Assembly: GCA_046497505.1 (NCBI GenBank)
Contig: JAWOFN010000089.1
Coordinates: forward strand, 1 to 48,543
Source of the DNA: JAWOFN01 sp046497505 [NCBI: bacterium]
Lineage (GTDB): Bacteria > Blakebacterota > Blakebacteria > Blakebacterales
DNA length: 48,543 nucleotides
Reading direction: 5' to 3'
In this document: piece by piece, positions 16,460 to 22,940 of the stretch
Layout of the letters: the number at the start of each line of letters is the position of its first letter
Numbering within the stretch: the stretch's first letter is position 1
The notes under the pieces: model-generated
What the model was told of the DNA's origin: nothing
The model's database searches: none
Seen by the model: only the letters and a program-made list of their open reading frames with translations
Program-made: the position numbers and the translations under genes

Positions 16460-16906
16460 ATGGACCTGCTGAAGAGCCCGATCGAGCGCCTCAGGCTGCT
16501 CCTGGCGGCTGTGGCCCTGCACTCCCTGGTCGTGGGACTGGGCCTGATCCTGGTCCCTCCCGAGCTGATGCAGCGCTTCGGTTACGGTCCCTTCCAGGAG
16601 CGGTTCTTCGCCGTCCAGGCGGGTGTATTCCACTTCGTCATGGTCACCATGTACGCGCTGCCGGCCTGGCGTCTCGAGCGGTGGGAACCACTTGCAGAAC
16701 TTGCGATAATCGCCAAATTCATCGCGTTCGTGTTCCTCATCATCTATTACACATTCGTCGATGCCATCTGGGTGGTGCTCTTCTCCGGTCTCGCCGATGC
16801 CGCCATGGGAGCGCTCATCTGGATCGCCCTGCGCTCCTATCGCCGGTCCGATCCGCGGCACACCCCCGAGGGGGATCCCGCACGTCCGTTCGAAGAGGGC
16901 GGGTGA
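16460..16906 (+). CDS. Small four-helix integral membrane protein, function unknown
   Basis: A 148-residue protein with four predicted transmembrane segments (about residues 10-30, 45-65, 75-97 and 98-120). It has a basic SYRRSDPRH stretch after the last helix and an acidic hydrophilic C-terminus. I do not recognise the family. The open frame extends upstream, but ATG 16460 has GGAGGG 9 nt before it and the protein then begins just ahead of the first helix (MDLLKSPIERLRLLLAAVAL). It leads a plus-strand operon: 6 nt separate it from the epimerase-like gene, and the third gene overlaps that one. The operon sits between the two electron-transfer modules and is divergent from copy 1. Confidence 0.7.
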   Translation: MDLLKSPIERLRLLLAAVALHSLVVGLGLILVPPELMQRFGYGPFQERFFAVQAGVFHFVMVTMYALPAWRLERWEPLAELAIIAKFIAFVFLIIYYTFVDAIWVVLFSGLADAAMGALIWIALRSYRRSDPRHTPEGDPARPFEEGG

Positions 16907-16912
16907 TGCAAC

Positions 16913-18583
16913 ATGGCACAGCGTCTCCCCACCATCCTGGTCACAGGCGCCTCGGGATTCATCGGACGTAACTTCCTGGATGCGGTGAAGGATGATTTCC
17001 GCATCTACGCCGTGGCACGGCGTTCGGAAGAGAGCGCCGACATCCGTCCCCACCCCAACATCATCTGGATCCAGGCGGACATCTCCGACTGGTCGATGCT
17101 CAAGGCCATCACCTCCAACATCAAGGAGCAGGGGGGGGCGGACTTCATCCTCCACCTGGCGGGTTTCTACGATTTCACCTACGAGGACGACCCGGAATAC
17201 CTCAACACGAACGTGAACGGTACCCGGCACCTGCTGGAACTGGGCAAATGGCTCTGCGTGCGCCGCTTCGTGTTCGCCAGTTCCCTGGCCGCATGTCCCT
17301 TCCCCGAGGAGGGGGAGTACATCACCGAGGACACACCCTGTTTCGACGAGTTCCCCTACTCATGGAGCAAGCGGGTGGGGGAGGAGATGTGCGAGCAGTA
17401 CTCGGCGTGGTTCCCCTGCACCATCGTCCGGTTCGCGGCGGTCTTCAGCGACTGGGGGGAATACGCACCCCTCTACTCCTTTCTGAGGACCTGGCTCTCG
17501 AGCAGATGGGACAACAGGATCCTCGGGGGGAAGGGGCAATCCTCGGTCCCCTACATCCACGTGGACGACGTGTGCAGGATGCTGGTGAAGATCTTCCGCA
17601 TGAGCGACCGGCTGCCTGTCTTCGACACATACCACGCCACCCCGAAGGGGAGCACCACGCATAACGAGCTCTTCCGAGCGGCGAACCGGTACTACCGGGG
17701 CAGACCCCGGAAGCCGATCCACATACCCCGCCTCCTGGCCTATCCGGGGATGGTCATCCGCGAGCTCTTCGGCCAGCTCATCGGATCCCGTCCCTTCGAG
17801 CGCCTCTGGATGCTCAGGTACGTGGACCTGCGCCTGGATGCCGACAACACCCACACCCGCGAGATGCTGGACTGGGAACCCAGGCCCAGGCTGCACATCC
17901 TCCGGCGGCTCCTCTTCCTGGTGGCCCGGATGGTGAGTCAGCCGGAACTTTGGCGGCTCAAGAACGAGGCGGCCATGAAGCGGGTCTCGGTGAGGAGCAG
18001 CTTCCTGGTCTACCAGGTGCTGGACGGCCGCAAGGAGGAGCTGCTGGATCAGTTCCTCGCGATCGTGCGGAACCCGGCGCACGCCAACCTCTACCCGAAC
18101 TACCAGGGACTGAGCCCGGAGGATCTCCGGCGCTATACCCGGACCTTCTACGACCTGCTCCTCACAGCGCTCCGCACCGAGGAGCGGACGATGATCCTCA
18201 ACTACATCGAGGAACTGGTCCCACACCGGGCGGCGGCGTCCTTCGACGCCGCGGAGCTCAAGCGCTACCTCTCCACCCTGCACGACCTCATGGTGAGCTA
18301 CGCCCGGGAGGACGAACGCCTGGTCGAGCGGGAGGAGGACATCCACCTGCATATCACCATGACCCTGCAGCTGGCGAAGGACCACGTGGAACACCTCTTC
18401 GAACAGATCAGGGAACAGAGCAGGGGGATGGTGGAGGAAGAGGTGGACGAGGCCGAGATGCGGGAGGACCTGATCGGGCCCATGGAGGACCTGGAACGGC
18501 TGCTGGACCAGCTCAACATCTTCTACCGGCAGCCGGATGAGGATGAGGAGGATTCGGAAGGGGTCGCGGAGGTGAAGTCGTGA
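16913..18583 (+). CDS. NAD-dependent epimerase/dehydratase (extended SDR) with long C-terminal helical domain
   Basis: A 556-residue protein. Residues 1 to about 330 are an extended short-chain dehydrogenase: nucleotide-binding TGASGFIGRNF (10-20), ILHLAGFYDF, FASSLAACPFP, and the catalytic pair Tyr149-x3-Lys153 in YSWSK. This fold acts on nucleotide sugars or other NAD(P)-linked substrates. Residues about 345-530 form a hydrophilic, mostly helical extension absent from ordinary epimerases. It includes DGRKEELLDQFLAIVRNP and LSPEDLRRYTRTFYDLLLTAL, which loosely resembles RsbRD-type helical sensor domains (a weak inference). The tail is strongly acidic. The stop overlaps the GTG of the next gene (GTGA), so the epimerase and HAMP protein are probably made together. 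Confidence 0.82.
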   Translation: MAQRLPTILVTGASGFIGRNFLDAVKDDFRIYAVARRSEESADIRPHPNIIWIQADISDWSMLKAITSNIKEQGGADFILHLAGFYDFTYEDDPEYLNTNVNGTRHLLELGKWLCVRRFVFASSLAACPFPEEGEYITEDTPCFDEFPYSWSKRVGEEMCEQYSAWFPCTIVRFAAVFSDWGEYAPLYSFLRTWLSSRWDNRILGGKGQSSVPYIHVDDVCRMLVKIFRMSDRLPVFDTYHATPKGSTTHNELFRAANRYYRGRPRKPIHIPRLLAYPGMVIRELFGQLIGSRPFERLWMLRYVDLRLDADNTHTREMLDWEPRPRLHILRRLLFLVARMVSQPELWRLKNEAAMKRVSVRSSFLVYQVLDGRKEELLDQFLAIVRNPAHANLYPNYQGLSPEDLRRYTRTFYDLLLTALRTEERTMILNYIEELVPHRAAASFDAAELKRYLSTLHDLMVSYAREDERLVEREEDIHLHITMTLQLAKDHVEHLFEQIREQSRGMVEEEVDEAEMREDLIGPMEDLERLLDQLNIFYRQPDEDEEDSEGVAEVKS

Positions 18584-19641
18584 GCCCCGACCGCGACACC
18601 TTCCGGTTCTCACCCCTGGCCCAGGCCGGCGAGAGGGAAGAGAAGAAGCGGCCCAGTCTGCGGAGCCGGCTCCTCCTGGGTCTGCTGGCCCTCGCGCTCC
18701 TCATGGGGGCGGTCCTGGCGGTGATCCTGAGGCAGCAGGCCGTCACCGCTCGGGCGGACAGGACCTTCCACGAGGTGGTGGCCATCGAGACGCAGCTCCT
18801 CACCTGCCGCAGCATGGAAGGAGACTTCGTGGTGGGCGGCGACCAGGGGAGCCTACCCCGTCTCTACGCCGTCCTGGATACGATGGTGGCCCAGACCCGT
18901 GAGTTCGCGGAGCGGACGGAGGGGGGCATGGTGGGTGATCGGCTCCAGGCGCTCCAGCGAACCATCGTGGACTACTCCGCCACATTGAAGGTGCTCCTGG
19001 CCCAGGAGGAGATAGAGGGGGAGTACCGGGACAGCGCGGTGCTGGCGGACCTGGCAGATACCTACGCCACCCGCTGCCACGAGCTGATGAACGAGGTGCG
19101 GGAGGCCGCCTTCGCCGAGGCGGCGGAAGCCAGCCGGCAGGCGCGCCAGATCATCATCTTCTCCGTGGCGGCCGGGCTGCTCCTGGCCCTGGTGGTGGGG
19201 CTGTGGCTGATCCGCCGCATCGTGACCCCCATGGAATCCATCACCTCCCTGGCGGACCGGGTCCGGGAGGGGGATATCCAGGACATGGACGTGCAGTTCC
19301 GCGACATGGATATGGACGCCTTCACCACCCGGGAGAGCTACTCCATGGCCCGGGCGTTCCAGCGCCTGATCACCCGGATCCGGATGTCGGTGTCCAGCGA
19401 GTTGGGGCTCATGGACACCTACCACATGACGATGGTGGTCCTCATCGACCGTGCCCTGGGAAGGATCGGGCGGGCCATCATGGAACAGGCACGGGCCCAG
19501 GCAGGTTTCCAATCCATCGTGGAGATCACGCCGGAGAACATCGATCGGTTCATCGAGGCCCTGAGGGATGAGGCCGGGGAGAGGGTGGACGAGGAGCGGC
19601 TCGAGGTGCTCTTTCAGGCCCTCAAGGACCTGGAGGAATAG
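18580..19641 (+). CDS. HAMP-domain membrane sensor without a recognisable output domain
   Basis: A 353-residue protein. It has a cytoplasmic N-terminus, TM1 (about 30-50, LLLGLLALALLMGAVLAVIL), a periplasmic helical region of about 135 residues, and TM2 (about 188-209, IIIFSVAAGLLLALVVGLWL). A HAMP linker follows (PMESITSLADRVREGDI). The C-terminal ~90 residues (LMDTYHMTMVVLIDRALGRIG...) contain neither kinase, cyclase, phosphatase nor chemotaxis-signalling motifs. Membrane topology resembles chemoreceptors and histidine kinases. GGAGGTGA precedes the GTG start, which overlaps the epimerase stop. The signal is probably passed to a partner protein, perhaps the helical domain of the epimerase; this is inference. 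A strong terminator ends the operon. Confidence 0.82.
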   Translation: MSPDRDTFRFSPLAQAGEREEKKRPSLRSRLLLGLLALALLMGAVLAVILRQQAVTARADRTFHEVVAIETQLLTCRSMEGDFVVGGDQGSLPRLYAVLDTMVAQTREFAERTEGGMVGDRLQALQRTIVDYSATLKVLLAQEEIEGEYRDSAVLADLADTYATRCHELMNEVREAAFAEAAEASRQARQIIIFSVAAGLLLALVVGLWLIRRIVTPMESITSLADRVREGDIQDMDVQFRDMDMDAFTTRESYSMARAFQRLITRIRMSVSSELGLMDTYHMTMVVLIDRALGRIGRAIMEQARAQAGFQSIVEITPENIDRFIEALRDEAGERVDEERLEVLFQALKDLEE

Positions 19642-19678
19642 ACCCCGGGCCGATCCGACCGGGGGACCGCCGCAAGAA

Positions 19679-19718
19679 GGGAAGGCCCCTTCCGTCGTCG
19701 GACGGCAGGGGCCTTCCC
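19679..19718. terminator. Strong hairpin terminator between convergent operons
   Basis: GGGAAGGCCCCT (19679-19690) pairs perfectly with AGGGGCCTTCCC (19707-19718). The loop itself contains CCGTC/GACGG, which extends the structure. It lies between the HAMP gene and diheme cytochrome 2 and can serve both strands. Confidence 0.8.
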
Positions 19719-19751
19719 TCACGTACGCTGAGCCCGGAAGGGATCAGAACA

Positions 19752-20306
19752 TCACGGGCTGTGCCAGCCCCAGAAGTCGCCGTAGAAGTCGCGGATGCGG
19801 CGGGCGTCCTCCTGGGTGATGGTGGAACCCTCCTTCTTCATCATGCCGATGATGACCTCCCACCGCTCCGCCGGGCTCAGGATGGCCAGCTCCTTCAGCC
19901 GGTCCGAGCTGTGGCAGTGGGAGCACTTCATGAAGGTGAGAGCCGCCTCCGCCCGCGGGATCTCCTCGGTGCCGAAGTGGGCCCCCGAGAGCTGTGCCAT
20001 GCGGGTGACCAGGTCGTGCACGTCCTCGGTCATGTTGTGGGCCGCCGCGAAGGTCTCCTTCGTATGGCAGTCGGTGCAGGTCCCCTCCAGGGCCGCCATG
20101 GCCGGGTCGGAGGGGCCGAGGTTCACCGCCAGGTTGGTGAGGTCCTCCTTGGTGGCCAGCTCGTCACGCAGATGGCTCACGTCCTGCTGCAGTCCGACCA
20201 GGATCGAGGTCATGAAGATGACCAGGATGAAGACCGCCACGCTCATGAAGTTGGCGAATATCCTGAGTCGGGTCCGGGAACCGGATCCCTGGTTGGTGCT
20301 TTCCAT
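19752..20306 (-). CDS. Membrane-anchored diheme cytochrome c (module copy 2)
   Basis: A 184-residue paralog of the 13314-13865 protein, with an N-terminal anchor (MSVAVFILVIFMTSILVGL), two CxxCH sites (CTDCH and CSHCH) and the shared tail DFYGDFWGWHSP. Long stretches are near-identical between the copies (ELATKEDLTNLAVNLGP; GSTITQEDARRIRDF), while the anchor has diverged. It lies 27 nt downstream of NrfD copy 2 with GGAGGTAGTAACG before the ATG, as last gene of the module. The role proposed is periplasmic electron exchange with the FeS/NrfD pair. Confidence 0.85.
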   Translation of the reverse strand: MESTNQGSGSRTRLRIFANFMSVAVFILVIFMTSILVGLQQDVSHLRDELATKEDLTNLAVNLGPSDPAMAALEGTCTDCHTKETFAAAHNMTEDVHDLVTRMAQLSGAHFGTEEIPRAEAALTFMKCSHCHSSDRLKELAILSPAERWEVIIGMMKKEGSTITQEDARRIRDFYGDFWGWHSP

Positions 20307-20333
20307 CGTTACTACCTCCAGTCGCTCAGCATG

Positions 20334-21677
20334 CTACCCTGCGGGGGCCGTGTTCGCCACGGCTTCGGGAGTCTTCTCCGATGCCGTGAGGTCCTCCGCG
20401 GCGGGTTCCTCCTCGTAGATGGGAAGGAAGTGGATGGCGAGTCGGAATGCGATGAGCCCCCAGCTCAGGATGCCCACCGTGATCATGATCTCGGTCCAGG
20501 CGGGATAATAGGCCGCGTACTCGGGCACGTCGATACCCACCATGGACACACCGACCCGGTGGGTCACCAGCGCGAAGATGACCGCCAGGGAGGCGGTGAA
20601 TATCCCCTTCGCCCTCGCCATGACCTCCGGAGTGGTGTAGAGGACCCAGGCGAAGGCCAGCAGGCCGATCTCCAGCCACCACCAGAAGGCATCGAAGGTG
20701 AAGGTCAGGGTGCCGCCCACAGCGCCGCGCACCACCATATCGCCCACCCGGAGCAGCAGGTAGATACCGATGATGTAGGGCATCGCCTTGCCCAGGCCCT
20801 GGAGCAGGCGGGTCTCGGGTGTGCGGCGGAAGGCCCAGGCGGTGGCCAGGGCCTCGAAGGAGACCATGGCCGGAGCCACCATCACGGCCGAGATGAAGAA
20901 GAGCAGCGGCAGGATGGGGGAGTACCAGAGCGGGTCCAGTTTGTCCACGATCAGGTAGAGGGTCCCCAGGCTGGACTGATGCATCACGCTGAACATGATG
21001 CCCGCCATGATCAGGAGCAGGGGCATCTGCTTGTCGCGGGGCATGATGTCCAGGCGCATGAGCACCTCCCAGCCCGTCATGAGGACGAAGATGGCTGCGG
21101 TCCAGGCGATGCTGCTGTGGGACATGGCATAGGTCCACAGGGTGACCATGCCGATGACCACGAAGGGGACCAGCTCGTGGAAGAGCTTCATGAGCCGGTC
21201 CAGCCTCAGCCGCTTGAAGACCGCCGGCAGGAACTCCAGGAAGAGCACGGTGGTGTACATCATCACGCACCACGCCACCTCGAACATGGGAGAGGCCTGG
21301 TTCCAGGAGTAGATCGCCTTGTAGAGGTTCCACGGCCTCCCCAGGTCCACCATCAGGCTGCCGATGAAGAGCAGGTAGCCGAGGAGGGCGGTGAGGATCG
21401 CCGGGCGGGCCAGCGAGTGATACTTCTTGCCCCCGAAGATGTGGACGACGCCCGCCATCACGAAGCCGCCGGCCGCCAGGGCGATGCCGGCGAGGATGTC
21501 GATGCCGATCCAGAAACCCCAGGGGTAGCCGTCGGAGAGGTTGGTCACCCCGCCGATGCCGGCGAAGAACCAGCGGTAGATGATCAGCCCCAGCCCGAAG
21601 AGGGCCAGTCCCACGATCAGGATGGTGTCAGGGGTGGCCTGCAGCCGTGCCTCGCGTATGCTCTTGGGGACCTTCAC
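20334..21677 (-). CDS. NrfD/HybB-type quinone-reactive membrane subunit (module copy 2)
   Basis: A 447-residue polytopic membrane protein, paralog of 13890-15209. It shares NLSDGYPWGFWIGIDI, LAAGGFVMAGVVHIFGGKK, LMVDLGRPWNL, SPMFEVAWCVMMYTTVL, RDKQMPLLLIMAGIMFSV and THRVGVSMVGIDVPEY. The start is GTG at 21677, overlapping the FeS gene's stop (GTGA), whereas copy 1 uses ATG at the same kind of overlap. The C-terminal 30 residues are hydrophilic and differ from copy 1. It is expected to oxidise or reduce membrane quinone and pass electrons to the 4x[4Fe-4S] subunit. Confidence 0.92.
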   Translation of the reverse strand: MKVPKSIREARLQATPDTILIVGLALFGLGLIIYRWFFAGIGGVTNLSDGYPWGFWIGIDILAGIALAAGGFVMAGVVHIFGGKKYHSLARPAILTALLGYLLFIGSLMVDLGRPWNLYKAIYSWNQASPMFEVAWCVMMYTTVLFLEFLPAVFKRLRLDRLMKLFHELVPFVVIGMVTLWTYAMSHSSIAWTAAIFVLMTGWEVLMRLDIMPRDKQMPLLLIMAGIMFSVMHQSSLGTLYLIVDKLDPLWYSPILPLLFFISAVMVAPAMVSFEALATAWAFRRTPETRLLQGLGKAMPYIIGIYLLLRVGDMVVRGAVGGTLTFTFDAFWWWLEIGLLAFAWVLYTTPEVMARAKGIFTASLAVIFALVTHRVGVSMVGIDVPEYAAYYPAWTEIMITVGILSWGLIAFRLAIHFLPIYEEEPAAEDLTASEKTPEAVANTAPAG

Positions 21678-22651
21678 GACGCACCTCCCTCGTCTTCGTC
21701 ACGGGAGGCCCTCACCCGCGGCGGCTCCTCATCGTGCTCCTCGTCGTGGCCCCCCGCCACCCAGGCCACCGCTCCCAGTGTGAAGGCCATGCCGGTCATG
21801 ATGTACGGGATGGTCCCCATCACGGGGCGGGTGTAGTCGCGGTAGGAGCGCATGGGGAGGTTGCGGCGGTAGCCCAGGTCGTCGAAGGGCTGGGCCGCCA
21901 TGTGGAGGAAGTTGGTCCCTCCCGCCTCCTCCTCGCCGTAGATGTGATGGATGTAGCCCCGAGGGTTGTCCACGATACGCCCGTGCGCTTCTCGGAGCAG
22001 CTCCTCCCGGGTCCCCCACATGAGGGAGCCGGTGGGGCAGGACTCGACGCAGGCGGGGGCATCCCCCTCCAGCTGGAGGTCGTAGCACATGTCGCACTTG
22101 GTGATGCGCGGGTTCAGGTCCTCCCACTCGAACCGGGGCACCAGGAAGGGACACGCCATCATGCAGTAACGGCAACCCAGGCAGAGGTCGGAGTGCCACA
22201 TGACCGGGCCCTCCGGGGTCTTCTCCAGGGCGCTCACCGGACAGCTGGACGCGCAGGCGGGTTCGATGCAGTGCATGCACTGGACCTTCCCGAAGGAGGC
22301 GGTCGTCGGGTCGGCCTCCGCCTGGTGGAAGGTCACATAGGTCCAGCAGTCGTTGCCGAGGGCCCGGGCGTCCTCTGCCGGCCGGCCCTCGAAGATCTCG
22401 TCGTCGGTACGTCCGAGCTGGTTGTCTTCGTTACAGGCGATCTCGCACGCCCGGCACCCGATGCACAGGGTGGCATCGTAGAGCATGGCGTTCTGGTCGG
22501 CGGCCTTCGCGGCCAGCACCTGCGGCTCCCCTCCACCGTCGTGGTCCCCGTGCTCCTGGGAGGCCACGGCGGCCAGGGGGGTCGCTACGCTGACGAGAGC
22601 GGCGGTCTTGCCGCTCTTTCGCAGAAAACCTCGCCGTGAGAGGGTACTCAT
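21674..22651 (-). CDS. Tat-exported 4x[4Fe-4S] ferredoxin-like subunit, HybA/NrfC type (module copy 2)
   Basis: A 325-residue paralog of 15206-16192. It has a twin-arginine signal (SRRGFLRKSG), four Cys clusters (CIGCRACEIAC; CMHCIEPACASSCP; CLGCRYCMMACP; CDMC with CVESCPTG) and a C-terminal hydrophobic helix (IPYIMTGMAFTLGAVAWVAG). A His/Asp-rich segment (HGDHDGGG) after the signal and an acidic, His-containing tail (HDEEHDEEPP) are specific to this copy. It is the first gene of module 2 and divergent from the 11-heme cytochrome gene, with 289 nt between them. As in copy 1, no catalytic oxidoreductase subunit accompanies it. Confidence 0.92.
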   Translation of the reverse strand: MSTLSRRGFLRKSGKTAALVSVATPLAAVASQEHGDHDGGGEPQVLAAKAADQNAMLYDATLCIGCRACEIACNEDNQLGRTDDEIFEGRPAEDARALGNDCWTYVTFHQAEADPTTASFGKVQCMHCIEPACASSCPVSALEKTPEGPVMWHSDLCLGCRYCMMACPFLVPRFEWEDLNPRITKCDMCYDLQLEGDAPACVESCPTGSLMWGTREELLREAHGRIVDNPRGYIHHIYGEEEAGGTNFLHMAAQPFDDLGYRRNLPMRSYRDYTRPVMGTIPYIMTGMAFTLGAVAWVAGGHDEEHDEEPPRVRASRDEDEGGAS

Positions 22652-22695
22652 CGCTCACATCCCTCCGGGCAGGCTTGTCGTGGACGGCTATTGTG

Positions 22696-22715
22696 GAGTT
22701 TCCAGTCTGAAACTC
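22696..22715. promoter_or_regulatory. Palindromic candidate operator GAGTTTC-N6-GAAACTC
   Basis: A perfect 7-bp inverted repeat with a 6-nt spacer, 45-64 nt upstream of module 2. It overlaps the TTGTGGA(A/G)TTTC element shared with module 1. Confidence 0.4.
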
Positions 22716-22836
22716 GCATCAACAATAAAACCGCCCTGCGGTGGGGGAAAGAGAAAAAATTCACAAATTCGAGAATTATCATAGGTTCTCAAGTTGCATG
22801 CCAGGAGAGGTCTCTCCGGAAAATAAGGGTGATTAG

Positions 22837-22873
22837 TCCGAAATTGCCTGATTCGGAGTTGATAATCCGAAAT
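22837..22873 (+). promoter_or_regulatory. Repeated TCCGAAAT sites upstream of the 11-heme cytochrome
   Basis: TCCGAAAT occurs at 22837-22844 and 22866-22873 as direct repeats 29 nt apart. An inverted version, ATTCGGA, lies between them at 22851-22857. The second copy is inside the spacer of the candidate promoter at 22859-22886, where a bound regulator would affect transcription. Confidence 0.4.
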
Positions 22874-22886
22874 AGGTGGCTAGATT
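22859..22886 (+). promoter_or_regulatory. Candidate sigma-70 promoter of the 11-heme cytochrome gene
   Basis: TTGATA (22859-22864), 16 nt, then TAGATT (22881-22886). Transcription would start near 22893, giving a leader of about 48 nt. It lies in the AT-rich divergent region shared with module 2. Confidence 0.5.
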
Positions 22887-22940
22887 GGGTCGTGACAGAC
22901 CCTGGACCCACGGGTTTTCAGCAACTACGGGAGAATCCTG

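Noticed and set aside
19761-21836. Very long His/Glu/Gly-rich open frame on the plus strand (691 codons)
   Set aside because: It is antisense to diheme cytochrome 2 and NrfD copy 2, which have clear homology. The composition is that of a GC-rich shadow frame, with no start signal or domain.
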